Source: Chrysemys picta bellii
Lineage: Eukaryota; Chordata; Testudines; Emydidae
Direction: 5' to 3'
DNA: 64,000 nt
Assembly (NCBI RefSeq): GCF_011386835.1
Contig: NC_088800.1
Span: 83,082,981-83,146,980 of the forward strand
Made by a program: the position numbers and the translations under genes. The notes beneath the pieces were generated by a model. It ran no database searches. It saw nothing but the letters and a program-made list of their open reading frames with translations, and was not told the DNA's origin. Positions within the stretch are counted from its first letter, which is position 1. Each line of letters begins with the position of its first letter. Positions 42,251 to 54,623 of the stretch are shown here, piece by piece.

Positions 42251-45200
42251 AGGTTTTAGAAATAAGAGCAAACACTGATTCTTATTCCCCAAACTACGTC
42301 AATAATAAAATGGATTCAGAAAAACAAGAGATCAGGTAGAAATTATTTAAATGAGAGTTTAGCATGGCCAGCCACTTCCGGTGCACTCCCTCAGAGCCGA
42401 GGGTCGTGCTACAGGCAGCATGCGTCAGTTGTCCACTCTCCTCTTCTCAGGTTGTGCTTCATTAATTTAACACACATTCAAAATAACAGTTTTGAGTCCA
42501 CACAGAACAAAGGTTTCTTTGCCTCTGCCCAGGCCGCCCTGCCAGGGGTCTTTCCTGCTTTGGCAGGCCACTCCCAAGCCCTGCCTGGCTGCCATCTGAG
42601 TCTTAACTCCCAGGACTCTGCCGGAGGATGTTCTTCCCTAGCAGCCTCTGACCCCTGAGCCTTTCCCCCCACAATTCCTTTTCGTTTCTGTCTTTTCCGG
42701 TGGCCTACGACAGACACCGACCACAATTTTAATAGAATCAAATTATGGATCCTCTCATTCTGTGCCGTATCCTTAACATAACACAGGAATGCTCTGTTCC
42801 TGCGACGGCACTTTCCCGGTCCTCACGCCAGTCCTTTCAGACTATATTTTTCCCCCTTGCGGCATAAAGAATCTTTCTTTCTGCATTATTCTCCCCGCGT
42901 TGCCAAAGCAGATGCTCGACGGTTTCTTTAACTTTGCATGTTTTGCACGACCCAACTTTGTGCACATTTAGTAGATATAAATTACCATTGGAGGACCCCC
43001 TGCACACCTTCATTACAGCCTCCTGCTGCTCTTAATAGGGCAGTCACCCTGATCTCTTCCAGATGGAGCTCATTCTGTAATCAGGGTTGGCTAGCCACAG
43101 CCCTGAAGGGATGAGCCACCCTGTGACAGAGAGAAACGAGGTGCCAGTAAAAATCTGGACACATTTCTATCTAGTTGTGATCGACCCAATCTCTGGAAGT
43201 ACAGGATTAGGTGAAAATGAAAAAAATATACAGTTTATCAAATGTATCCAAAACACATTTACTTTGAGTTTTGCTCGATGACTCGGATCGGTTATTGGTT
43301 ATACAAACTAGTTTCTCTAGCCCTAGGTCCTACCGGTTATAATTAAAGTTGGTCAAAAAACAGGCATAAACATTGTGAAAAATTCTTCCATATTTTTAAA
43401 ATAAAATTTGAAATGTTTTTAACCAGCTGTATAGATAACATGCATTCAGTTTTTCAGCTAACTGGGACATTTTCATGAAAATTTCATTCCATTTTCTATT
43501 GAAAAGCTGATCTTTAGAAAAAATTGACCAGTTTAATTTGTAATGGCAGCAGATTTGGGTCCACTCCTATTCAGAACCAAAGATCCCCATTAGTGAGATG
43601 CCTACTAAATATTTGAAAACAGTTATCTATTTTGTAAGGTAAAGTTGATGCTGAATCCTGATATCCCGGGGAAACTGGGAAATAGGGACCATGATGTATT
43701 AAATGGAAAACTGATATACTCTTTAAAGAGTCTTGAAGGTATTAAATTACATTCAATGCCAAAATGTGCTAGACATTTTCTCTGTGTATTATGTTCACGC
43801 ACCTCAGACCTTAAGTCTGTGAAAAATTAACTTAACAGGTTGTACCACTAGAGGTCACAGTTGTAATTTAGATCAGCAAAAAAGGGGAAAATTGCAAAGG
43901 AAAACATCATTGTTAACTTTATTAGTTATGATTTTTACATAGAACATGGGGTCATGATAATGGATTTCATTTGTTTGTGTTTCCTCTTTGACTCTAAAAA
44001 CAGAGTGTGCATAATTATCTTGGGGATTTTGCATAGAGTCCAAACAAACTGGTCTTTTATTAAAAATTGTTCTAAGGATCTGGTGTCAGGTTGCTTTAAT
44101 TAACTCTTGATGACCAACGGCACCTAAAACCATTAGCTGAGCATGGCTTTGGGGCGGAGCTGTTGACACACTGAATCATATACAACACTCATGATCAGGT
44201 GGTCACTTAGCGTAGGGTGATGGTGTTTTTAGGCCCATCCAACATATTGAATCAGGTGAGAGATGTGATGCAATACATGTCTCTAGCTTTCCCTCTAGAA
44301 GAAGTGGTACTCCCCTGACATCCTGAACAAAGCAGAGGAAGAAAATCAATATTCCTGTGCTGCCCCTGCCCAGTTTAGGTATGACCCCCAGGTAGCAATT
44401 TTACCCATCTGGATAGTCAGGATAACTCAATCCTGTAGATTTTGATTATCATCCTGCACGTGGTCTCTAATGAGCAGTGCTAAGTATTGTGCCAACAAGC
44501 AAAGTATGCGTCTGACCAATGCTACCAATTGAGTACTTATTATGACATCACCATTGCTGGCTAGAAGGTTTCTGCCCAAAACTCTGGACTTTGAGATCTG
44601 GATGATTCTCATTCCTGACCCACAGAGATTAACAGGCACTGTATCCTGGAACAGTGCCCACATGGGGACATACGGGGAGCTCTAACGGAATAGCCGTGGT
44701 GAAGTAGTTTATGCACAATAGCTATTCTGGTCAACTTCCTGTATTGACAAGTCCTCATCGAGCTATATTCTGCGATTCCAACATTCTCCCAAGCTCATGG
44801 CTCTGGTATTGGTTACGAACCTCTAGGGCCTGTTGGTCACTTACACTAATTTCTCTCTATTGATTTTAAATGATTCTCCAAAGTGACTTTGCTCTATTGA
44901 CTCCTGTTTTACACCAGGTTAAGTGACAGGAGGCGCAGTTCCATGACTGACAACTTTTTGAGCAGTTGTAGCTGATTAGCTAATTCTGGATGAAAAGTCA
45001 GATGCAAATGCCTCCTCTGCTATAAGGGACTGGAAGACATACAGTATTTTAACAACCCGACTTGGAATTACAAGAGCATTTGAACACGGGATCAACAAAA
45101 CTAAAACCATGAGCCTTTATCCCTTGAGCTAAAGGTTTAAGCTAGAAGTGTAGCAGACTCTCAAAAATCTTATGTGGACCAGCCACTAGAGGGGAACAAA

Positions 45201-45582
45201 GACCTATAATATTTCCTAAATTTGCAATGAAACCTGAAATTTGACCTATAATCTGCAGGTCACAAGATATTGATTATCACCCGAAAAGTATTATACTGGC
45301 AACACATGTATTATTATTATATTATTTATTATTATTTTTTTGCTGCATTGGATTGGATTGAATTGTTGACAAGGATAAACTCACTGGAATTTATTAATCA
45401 CATATTTCACTTGCAAGCGGGAGGAAAGCAAATATTGTTCCTTCCCTGGATTGTTTTCAGGGATGCAGGGATACTATTAAATACACTGCCTCCGAATCTG
45501 GGTGAGAAATGAAGGGACAATCCAGCCATTAGCAAAAGTATTTTTTTCCTAATGAAACAGTTTCTGATTTGGATACTCGATA

Positions 45583-45584
<2 letters not shown>
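42251..45584. other. No gene; longest repeat-poor stretch
   Basis: About 3.3 kb. 43.3-44.1 kb is AT-rich. A short ATT-rich tract lies at 45.31-45.34 kb. Frames of up to 87 residues have no domain. I see no retroelement ends or inverted termini. Confidence 0.4.

Positions 45585-45638
<54 letters not shown>
45585..45638. repeat. (GT)27 microsatellite
   Basis: 54 bp of uninterrupted GT. It creates a Cys-Val open frame that is not a gene. The length suggests it is polymorphic. Confidence 0.97.
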
Positions 45639-45640
<2 letters not shown>

Positions 45641-45962
45641 AAACAACAACCAACCTAAAAATGGAATGGTTCTGGAATGAGTGTTCAGAAAAATCATGCA
45701 CAAAATCCTCTATAAACAGTCACTGTAAAACGGCTATTTTTTATAATCTGATCATTCTGTTACTAATTAGAGGCATCGTTCTTTTGCACTGTTTTGGAGG
45801 TCTCTGGCTCAAATAGATTTTTTCCATCCCTGACTGTTATGGTCCTAAAATAAACATATTTTTCAAGGATTTTAACAGGGATAGTTTCTAACTCACCCAA
45901 TACAGATAGGTCCCTGATGAAAATGAGCTCAGCAAATTAGTTAGTAGCTAACTTCGTTTATG
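45639..45962. other. No gene seen
   Basis: AT-rich unique sequence between the microsatellite and a MITE. Confidence 0.45.
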
Positions 45963-45965
45963 TAA

Positions 45966-46391
45966 GGCCTGGTTTATGCTTAAAATTTCTACCAGCATCG
46001 CTGTGTCAGTCCGGGGTGTGAAAAAACACACAGCCTCATGACATAGCTAGTCCAACAAGATGCAGTTCTGCCACCAGTGTCACCGTAGCTAACAGTTCAG
46101 AGTGGTGGTGTGTGATGATTGTTCTGAGCCTGGTGAGTCATCTGAATCCTAAGGGTCTTTCCAATCCACGAGCAAAGGTCTAGCCAGGTGACCCCAAGAG
46201 AGGTTTATAGGCTCCTAATGACAGCAGCCACTCCCGGTTGCCTGGTAGTCTGCTCCAGCTTCACCCATGGCCGGACGCCCGGCTGTCCTGACATGGTGTT
46301 CCTACATCAACCGAAAAAGTCCTTCTGGTGGAGCACGCTGGAGGTTATGTCAGCGTAGCTATGTCAACATAGTTCTATTGCAGACCTACCC
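45966..46391. mobile_element. Harbinger-like MITE with TAA duplication
   Basis: TAA flanks both sides (45963-45965, 46392-46394). The left end ggcctggtttatgct and the right end, in reverse complement gggtaggtctgcaat, are worn inverted repeats. The inner block ggggtgtgaaaaaacacac relates it to the hairpin MITE at 25774. About 46.10-46.28 kb looks like extra DNA inserted in the middle. Confidence 0.6.
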
Positions 46392-46394
46392 TAA

Positions 46395-46466
46395 TGATTG
46401 GAAGACAGGATTTTAGGCTAGCTGGACCTTTGGCCTGGCCCAGGATGGCCGTTCTTATGTTCTAAG
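46395..46466 (+). mobile_element. CR1 LINE 3' end fragment
   Basis: 'gattggaagacaggatttta', 'gctggacctttggcctgg' and 'gccgttcttatgttcta' match the 3' end at 17750-18019. It abuts the MITE boundary at 46391. Confidence 0.7.
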
Positions 46467-47137
46467 TTACCTGAGGTATAGAAATATGAACATTTTTGAT
46501 GGGTGGAGGGAGCTTGTTAACCTTAAAACCAATATAAAACCTCTATTTGGCAAGTGATTTGTTGAGAACGTGCTGTAAAAACTTTTGACATTTGGGGGGG
46601 AAATTGCTGACAATTCAATTTGTCCAAAATTCAACTCAGGGTTGGTTTAAACTTTGAGGGCATGAGCAGGGGCACTCCTTATTTCAACCAAACCAGTTCA
46701 GCTATTTCTGAAAGGCAGTCATGTCCTCTTCGGCCCTTACGTTGCGTGGAGATGAAGCCCAGCGAGAAGTGTCTTCACATCCTCCCGGCAGCAGGAGTGG
46801 ATAGGTTGCCTTTCTCCAGATGCTTTCCTAAAATTGAGTCTAGCCACTACCCAGGAATTTTAAAGTGATGCCTTGACAATTTCAGCCTGAGCAATGAGAG
46901 CTAAACATGACAGAGACGTGTGTAAAAAGTCTTTGTTGATCTATGACACCAGCCCTAAAATAAATGTGTATTATTTGTTCATATGTTTAAAATATATTTT
47001 GGAATTGAAAATCACCACAATTCCATTGTTAGTAGTTAAATGGCAGGAGGTGACCAGTCTGCTTTTGTCAGGTTTTGTGCAAACAGTTGTACATAGGTTT
47101 GTTTCAACATAAAAGCATGCAACGTGTGGGAAGGGGA
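46467..47137. other. No gene seen
   Basis: No repeat or coding signal supported. Confidence 0.4.
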
Positions 47138-47310
47138 TCATAGAATCACAGAACCATTGGGTTAAAAGGGACTGCAAGAGTCATCTAGTCTAACCCCCTG
47201 CCAAGATGAAGGATCTGTTCTGTCTAAAACCATCTGAGACAGATGGCTTTAGAGATCATTGATAAGTGCCCATCGAACTTCTTCACCTAATTTTGTACTA
47301 ATGTTCCCCT
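47138..47310 (-). mobile_element. CR1 LINE 3' end
   Basis: 'atcatagaatcacagaacca' and 'catctagtctaaccccctgc' are the reversed tail and 3' end of a CR1. Further on, the sequence diverges from the copies at 32.7 kb, which suggests an older subfamily. Confidence 0.75.
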
Positions 47311-47920
47311 CTGTCTCTCCAAAGAGCTCTCCTCCTAACCCAGTGGAATTAAAGATCAGATCCAAGCTAACTGAAGTCAATGGAAAGACTGCCACGGGGC
47401 TGTGCATCAGGACCTAAAAGCAGGAATGGGTAAAAGTTGCAAAGTTTGCATCCAGGCTTCCCTCAAGTTTGATGACCATTTGAATCTGGGCCCATCACTA
47501 GTCAAAAAGTGTGATCGACTACCCACTATTGCGTGAGCAGATCTGCAGACCATCCCTGTACATTGAGTAAAACTTAGGGAGGTGGTTTCCATGAATACGA
47601 GCTATGTCCTCCTACCCCCTGTATGTGTTTGAATCACCTGGGGTAGGGAGGAAAAGTCGGGTGGGGAATGATAGCTGGGAGCCAGACAGGGAGGATTTGA
47701 TTTTGGGTCTCTGCTTTTACAAATCAAGCATGACCAAGCATCCCTAAATCCGTGGCTTGCTCGTAGACAATATGTATTTGAACGTGTGCTTCACCAGTCC
47801 CTAGTTGCACGTCTGGCTATATCACTGCATTGCATCATATTAACATATTTATAAACGTAATAACCTCCCATTGAAAAAAAATCCTTGCTGCATCTTGCCA
47901 TAAATCTAGGTCATCAACTG
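47311..47920. other. No gene seen
   Basis: No recognisable feature. Confidence 0.4.
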
Positions 47921-48003
47921 TCTGGGGCAGATATCCCAGCTTGTACAGCTCCTTGCACAATGGGGCTTCCAGGTGCTACCACAATCTGAACAATAAAAAA
48001 TAA
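47921..48003 (+). repeat. Dispersed amniote repeat, 3' part
   Basis: 'tctggggcagatatcccag', 'tgtacagctccttgcacaat' and 'gctaccacaatctgaacaat' are the 3' half of the unit at 5621. Confidence 0.6.
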
Positions 48004-48060
48004 GAAGAATACAAAGGCGTCTTCCTGTTTGTGTCTCTAAATATCTCTACTTGCCACTTA

Positions 48061-48343
48061 GGCAGGTCTTCACTACAGGGGGGGTCGATTTAAGAAACGC
48101 GAATTCAGCTACGTGAATAGCGTAGCTGAATTTGACGTATCGGAGCCGACTTACCCCGCTGTGAGGACGATGGCAAAATCGACCTCCGCGGCTCCCCGTC
48201 GATGGCGCTTACTCCTACCTCCGCTGGTGGAGTAAGCGCATCAATTCGGGGATCGATTGTCACGTCCCGACGAGACGCGATAATTCAATCCCCGAGAAAT
48301 CGATTTCTACCCGCCGATTCAGGCGGGTAGTGTAGACCTAGCC
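48061..48343. mobile_element. PIF/Harbinger-like MITE, 283 bp, TTA duplication
   Basis: TTA flanks both sides (48058-48060, 48344-48346). The ends are ggcaggtcttcactac and, in reverse complement, ggctaggtctacactacccg. The palindrome aattcagctacg ... cgtagctgaatt lies near the left end. It is the same element as 34284 but in opposite orientation, 13.8 kb away. Confidence 0.9.
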
Positions 48344-48354
48344 TTAGTGACTTA

Positions 48355-48480
48355 GGCTATGTCTACACTGCCCTGCAGTTCGGACTACAGGAGCGTGGAT
48401 ATCAGAGGGAACCAAAGTTCAGTGCTGTAGCTCCCCCATGTGGATGCTGCAGGTGAGGACTAAAAGGTTCCTAGTTTGCA
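48355..48480. mobile_element. Partial Harbinger-like MITE
   Basis: TTA followed by ggctatgtctacactgccct is a typical left end, 11 bp after the neighbouring MITE. The right end was not found. Confidence 0.4.
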
Positions 48481-48800
48481 TTAACTGAAATGCCCATGGA
48501 CTTAAGGTTCTGATCCAAATTTCATAGCCATCTGTCACTCTAGCAGGTCTTTAGATGGCCCCATCCATGTGCTATCTGAGTACCCCAGCAATACACACCA
48601 AAATATCAGAACTTCGATAAAGCTTTTGGACCTTGATCCAAATCTGAACTTTATGGGGCACATCTCCATCTGGAGTTTCAGCAGAAAATCATAGTTGGAC
48701 CAGGTTAACTCGGAAATGGGTCTAGGTTTGCTGAAAACATTTGCAAATGTTTCAGTTCTCCCTGGTCTGAGTTGTGAGTTGGTAATAAAAACCAAAAGAA

Positions 48801-48990
48801 TAAAGGAATTGCCAGGTTGGCTCAGACCTGGGGTCAATCTAGTCCAGGATCCTGTCTCAGAAAGTAGCCAGTACCAGATGCTATAGAGAGAGATACAGTA
48901 GGGAGTTATAGAATAACCTGCCTCCAAGGAAATTTCTTCCTGACCCCATCATTCAGAAGTTGGCTTATACCTAGAAGCATGCGAATTCAT
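48801..48990 (-). mobile_element. CR1-type LINE 3' end
   Basis: 'aaggaattgccaggttggct', 'caatctagtccaggatcctg' and 'gccagtaccagatgctatag' are the reverse of a CR1-like 3' end related to 40198. It is worn. Confidence 0.6.
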
Positions 48991-49226
48991 ATCCCTTCCT
49001 AGATTCATGGGTGGTTGGTCTTACTGTTATAGATCTGGATGTTTTCTCAGGCAAATATTATACGTTTCCTGCTGTGATGCAAACATGTCCTACAGCCCTA
49101 ATAAAAAGCAAAGCCAGAACAATCATGGGTTACTTTTTGGGGACAAAGACCTAGGTAGATTTTCTGGCATGGCTATCTCAACTGAAAAAACCTCTACAAA
49201 TAAACCACCACCAGCCACAAAGAATT

Positions 49227-49383
49227 AGAATCATAGAAGGGACCTCAGGAGATCATCTAGTCCAACCCCCTGCTCAAAGCAGGACCAATCCCCAGACAGA
49301 TTTTTGCCCTAGATCCCTAAATGGTCCCCTCAAGGATTGAACTCACAACCTTGGGGTTAGCAGGCCAAGGCTCAAACCACTGA
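49227..49383 (-). repeat. CR1-tailed tRNA-derived SINE
   Basis: Same build as 41411-41580: a minus-strand tRNA head beginning tcagtggtttgagcc, B-box gttgtgagttcaatcc, CR1-like tail. It stops at the same tRNA position as the other copy. Confidence 0.88.
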
Positions 49384-50142
49384 TTCTGTGCACCAGCAGC
49401 CTTGTTGTGGAAAGCTCTTGCTGTTCTGCCTGCTGAGGGTTAACTTTCTATGATGTCACTCCGGGCAGTGGAGGAAACAGCATGTCTCCTGTCCAGCCGT
49501 GCTGTACACATTTGTTTGTGACTCGAGTGGAGGTGATTCACAACAGAGTTATGTCTCCCTAAAGGCTTTGCAAATAGTCAGACATTAAATCTCGACTTAA
49601 ATCTGCCAAGAGTTAATGTTTATCTTTTATCAGAGTAATGGGGAAAGTGAAAGCAAGCTGGCTGGCTTCAGGCTGAAGTCTAACTCCCTAACTTTCTGTT
49701 AAATTAGGCCCAGTGGGGGCGTAACTGCCTCCCCTGGGAGCTCTGCATTCTGCTGCAAGTGATGTCAGATCCACCAACTCATGCTCATTACAAATGTCGC
49801 TCACTCAGCTCACCTCCAGAATTATTTTAGGACCTGTCACCAGAACGTTCTCCCACGAACAAATGTTTCCAGCACACTTTAATAGGGAGGCTGAGGTTCC
49901 TGGCAAAAGTTACCGCTGCACCTACTCCGTCACTGCCTTTTCACCCCCTTGCAAAAGAGAAAGCAGCAAAAGGTGCTTGCCCGTCAAGCAGCAGAAAGGA
50001 ATCAACTGAGTTATATTCAGGAATGAGACGTACGGGAAGGAACTGGCCCCTGTTGTAGAAATAAATAAATGGTGGTTGATTGAGATGGGGCTGGTGGACA
50101 GAACCAAGCTTTGGGAAGTTCCCAACCAGCCCCAAATCCACG
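49384..50142. other. No gene seen
   Basis: Overlapping frames at 49.8-50.2 kb on both strands show no domain. No repeat recognised. Confidence 0.4.
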
Positions 50143-50265
50143 TAGAGCGGCCAGATGTCCCAATATTATATGGACAGTCCCAATATTTGGGGCTTTGTCT
50201 TATATAGGTGCTTATATGCCCTCCCGCCAATCCCGATTTTTCACACTTGCTATCTGGTCATCCTA
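50143..50265. mobile_element. hAT MITE, 123 bp
   Basis: Second copy of the element at 6347. It starts tagagcggccagatgtccc, ends gctatctggtcatccta, and has the same length. The flanking octamers agree at only 5 of 8, so the duplication is worn. Confidence 0.82.
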
Positions 50266-51114
50266 AAGCCCAGTCATGGGCCTATTTCTATAATACCTGA
50301 ACCCCAAAGCTGATCACTGTTGCATTTGGGAAAAGCTTTGATTCCCTAGAATTGAGTTGAAAATATATATGTAGGGAGACGAGAGAAGGAAGGGGGACAG
50401 ATGTGCCTTGCTATAGAGCCCTTGTTGCAGTCTCCCTTCCAGACGTATATAGGAAGATTTGCATAACTCCACAGGAATTAGAGTTAGTGTCAGAGAATCC
50501 ATCCCTCAGCCAATGCAGGAACCATCCCTACAGTGTGGTAAATGGACTCACGCTCCGCTTAGAGTGCTTTCACTTTTAAATAGCTAACATTTTGTGAGCC
50601 ATTGGCACATGCTCCGTTGGCAACACAAATGTGCTGGCTGAGCCATCGTCCCAGTTCTGAGAGGTTCTCAGGGCTCAGTGTTCAGGACGATGGTGGCTTT
50701 TATTGAATGGATTGTTTTAAAAATATGCCTGGAACAAAGCATTGAAACGTTGACACAAACCATGGTGGTGAAGTCTTGTAACTAATCACTGTTTGTAGAG
50801 TGCTTTGGAAATGTAAAGGGTTTTTATGACTGTTTCCTGGATCATATAGACACCCGTCACCACTTTGGTATCTTCATCATTACGAAGAGCGCTGACGTCT
50901 TTAGTGGAAGCTGTCGGTTTGATGACACTTCAGCCACTGGACCTCCTTAGTGGATGTAGGCTGACAAACACGAGAGGTAGCTCCCTACTGGAGAGATTTC
51001 AGTGTTGTTCTAAGAGTAGAGGCACAGAGATAGTGGGGAGAGAAATGTGTGAAATGGGAGATGACACTCAATGAGGTGGGCATTAGTGGCAGGATGACGA
51101 GTCACAATAATTAC
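50266..51114. other. No gene seen
   Basis: No supported feature. Confidence 0.4.
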
Positions 51115-51127
51115 AGGATTGTACCTG

Positions 51128-51219
51128 TAATCCGAAGAAGTGGGCTGTAGCCCACGAAAGCTTATGCTCAAATACATTTGTTAGTCTCTAAGGTGCCACA
51201 AGTCCTCCTGTTCTTTTTG
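51128..51219 (+). mobile_element. Penelope-like 3' end, 13-bp duplication, short form
   Basis: aggattgtacctg is exact at 51115-51127 and 51220-51232. The 92-bp insert starts just before ccgaagaag, has the hairpin GTGGGCT-GT-AGCCCAC and GAAA, and ends ctgttctttttg, lacking the last 35 bp or so of the long form. It is the smallest complete insertion of the family here. Confidence 0.88.
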
Positions 51220-51232
51220 AGGATTGTACCTG

Positions 51233-53938
51233 ACACTCTGGCATGTCTTTTCCAACTTTATGGTCCTCTGATTGATTCACACGGTAGCTTCTTCCCAGCG
51301 GTTGTCTGCTCTGTTTTTAAGAAGCGCTCTATACACAGATCTCGCTCGCAAAAGCCTTTATTATCAAGTTTCCTATATGCTAAGTTGAATAGGAACCAAG
51401 TGTTGTATTATTTCATTATTAGATAAACTAATAAATAGCTGTCTGATCATCAGAATGCCAAAATTTTCTGTTTCTTTTTGTTATTGTAAGAGTCCATCTT
51501 ACTAGCCCGATGACAGAAATACACTTGCATCTGCCGGGGACTGCACTCTGAGACAACAGGTGAAAATCAAGTCCATGGGGAATTTTTCCCTCCAGTTTGT
51601 CTCTTTTTCTCTCTCCCTCTCGCCTTTTATAGTGCAACACATGTCAGGGTTCGTGTAACAAAAAGAATGTCCAGTGTCAGGCGAATAATTTTTCCATCTG
51701 TGGGGTGTTTTTTTTCCATTTTATATTTTTTGAACGGAAGTGGCATCTGTGCGGTGCTGGTTGTAACAGATACCTCCCGAAGTTGCGTAGCTCATAATCA
51801 GCAGCCCTCTGTTGGTATTCCATTTTTGGCTGCTCCAGCTGTTGTTATGGATGGAATATGCGTCAGTTAGGTTGACAGCTGCCGGCTCGCAAGCAAAGTG
51901 AAAGTTGTTTTTTCCTCTTCAGCAGTTGTCTTATCCTCCCCCCCTCTACCCTCCACCTCCAGACATAGTGGCAGTGTTTGCCCGTGATAGGCTAAAGCTA
52001 GAGGGCAGGAACGAATTACTACAATTAAGATATCTTCTAGGTAGTCGCTGAACTTTGCAGGACCTCTCTTCCTGCCCTTTCACAGAAAAGGTGGTTGTGC
52101 GTGAGTCTAATTCATTCGGGTGTGTAGACTCACCGATTCAGAGATTCAGAGGCCTGAAGCATGTAGTTTGACTTCGGGCCTGTGACAGGCCACAGGGCTT
52201 CCCCAGAGAATTCCTGTTTGCACTAGAGTGCATTGAGGTGCTACGGATCTGGGGCAATAAGGAGAGCTGGACGCATAACAAGAACGGCCAGAGAAAACGG
52301 TAACGGAACATTCTGGGAGCCTTTGCAGCACGGAAAGACTCTGGCAGTGAGGAGGCAGCAGGAGGCTGCTAAAAATAGCAGTATAGACAGGGGAGGCATG
52401 TCTTGGGCATATAGAGAGCTGTAGAGGGTGTTCTGGCATGTCTTTACTGGCCTAAGCAGTACCTCATCGTCTAGACTACTGTTTATACCCAGGCTGGGGG
52501 CATGCAGTATATGTATTCCACACCCCGCTGTGAGACGTGCAGTGTAGAAGTACCTTAAGTGTATTTGATTATTAAAATTCTACTTACAATGTGGAACAAT
52601 GACCTCTGTGGTCAGTAGGTATTGAGCCCTGTCATATGATTTTACAGGTCAGGTGACTAGGGCCAAGGAATAAAACCTCTGTCACTTAACAGCACTTCTC
52701 TGTATTATACCCTTACTCTACAGTACGGACACTTGAGTTTAGGGACTTTCTAGAGCCGCAGAGCCAGTTTTGGGGAAGAGAATTGTTTCTCACTAAATGT
52801 TTTGTGGAGGTGGAACTGTGCTTTCCTTTCATTTCCTGCCTATATGCCTACAGTAACGCCCACACATATAGCAACTAAAACCAGGAGAGACCATAGTGAC
52901 TTTTCTAGCATTTCCACAATGTTCTCCCTCACCCTAAACGTGTTCCCTGGAGAGTGGGGGGAATAACAGGGGACTGATACAAGTAGCTGCCAATCTCCTA
53001 GCAGGTCGTTCGAAGCCTGATCAACAGCATGAATCAATGCCACCTCCAGCAGGATAGCAAAGGAAGTATATTGTAAATAGCACATTGTCTGGCTCTCTCT
53101 TTCGGGATGTATTGGAAATGTTTGAGAGCCATTTACCTGTAACAGCAAAGGAGCAAGTTTACAATATGCCGCTTTGAAATTTAAATCAAGAAGCTTTCTC
53201 CTAAAAGTAGAGGCTGTTTATATAGCTTTCCAACGCAGGCGGCATGGGAAAGTTAATTTCCGACTCCCAATCGTGCTGTGTAAAATTATTGCACCAAGAA
53301 AATTGAAGAAATATTGGTCGTCATCCACCTTTAACTGCCAACGCATTTTCAAGCGCCCTTCTTTTATCAAAGTCCACTTTTGACCTTATTTTAATCCTAC
53401 TTGAAAGAAAGGGACTTTATTGAGTAACTATAATGAAATAACCATGTGCTGCGTTTCTCGCGTCATGCTGAATGTTTCTACTTTCTGACAGTATTGATTC
53501 CAGACCAAATTTCCCCAGGTATCTCAACCCCGGTTCTTCTCCCAACAAGTCAATAAATACTGACAAAGATCTGTACAAAGCTCCCTTTACAGTGGACTCT
53601 CCCTGCTTTTGTGAGTGCAAGAAAAACTGAGGCAATAGCGTGGGGGGGGGGAATCCCCGAGGGTATTGTTCAGATTCAAAAATAAATGTCAGTTTGATGG
53701 TGGTTTTTTGACCCTTTCATGCTGCTGTCTGAACATTCCAGTGGTTGAACTCTGTCAGCAGTAATACCAGTGAAAAGTGAATTTTAAGCATGAATATTTG
53801 TAACAATATTCAAAATTTGCACTGCGCTGGTTACTTTCGTGAGCCGCCCAATCAGGAAGCAGACGCAATACCATGTGATTTAAGCCATACCATGTAAATA
53901 AGCGGAAGCGCAGGAAACTGGAAGTTTGAAAATCGAAC
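51233..53938. other. No gene; weak MITE remnant near 52.55 kb
   Basis: About 2.7 kb. A gtgtagaagtacc end followed by TTA at about 52555 looks like the right end of a Harbinger-type MITE, but its partner was not found. Frames of up to 102 residues have no domain. Confidence 0.4.
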
Positions 53939-53946
53939 GTTTACAA

Positions 53947-54386
53947 CAGGAGTGGCCAACCAGTGGCTCCGGAGCCGCATGCGGCTCTTCAGAGGTTAAT
54001 ATTCGGCTCCTTGTCTAGGCACCGACTCCGGGGCTGGAGCTACAGGCACCAACTTTCCAATGTGCCGGGGGGGGTGCGCACTGCTCAACCCCTGGCTCTG
54101 CCACAGGCCCTGCCCCCACTCCACCGCTTCCCGCCCCCTCCCCTGAGCCTGCCGTGCCCTCACTCCTTCCCCTCCCTGCCAGAGCCTCCTGCACGCCACG
54201 AAACAGCTGATCAGGAGGTGCGGGGAGGGAGAGGGAGGCGCTGATTGGTGGGGCTGCCGGTGGGCAGGAGGTGCTGGGAGCAGGGTGGGGAAGCTGATGG
54301 GGGGCTGCTGACGTATTTCTGTGGCTCTTTGGCAATGTACATTGGTAAATTCTGGCTCCTTCTCAGGCTGAGGTTGGCCATCCCTG
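53947..54386. mobile_element. hAT nonautonomous element, exact 8-bp duplication
   Basis: gtttacaa flanks both sides (53939-53946, 54387-54394). The ends caggagtggccaacc and ggttggccatccctg are inverted repeats with one mismatch. The 440-bp interior is GC-rich and gives spurious open frames on both strands. Confidence 0.9.
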
Positions 54387-54424
54387 GTTTACAATGAACT
54401 GTTACAGAACTATTCTCATAGCAG

Positions 54425-54518
54425 GAATTAATCCAGGGACGTTCCCTGGCCTGTGTTTTACAGGAGGTCAGACTAGACTAATCACAATGGTCCTCTCTGT
54501 CTTAAAATCTGTGAATCT
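54425..54518 (+). mobile_element. CR1 LINE 3' end fragment
   Basis: 'cctgtgttttacaggaggtc', 'agactagactaatcacaatg' and 'cttaaaatctgtgaatctg' match the CR1 3' end at 33.7 kb. It is truncated to about 95 bp. Confidence 0.75.
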
Positions 54519-54623
54519 GGGTCCAAATTCTAAACCAAACACCCCCACCGAGTAGCTGGGACTGGACCAATACATTTGAGTGACTGAAGAACGGAGGGTT
54601 GCTCCTTAGAGGTTGCTCTAACA

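Noticed and set aside
45589..45816. Cys-Val repeat open frame
   Set aside because: It is a translation of the GT microsatellite.
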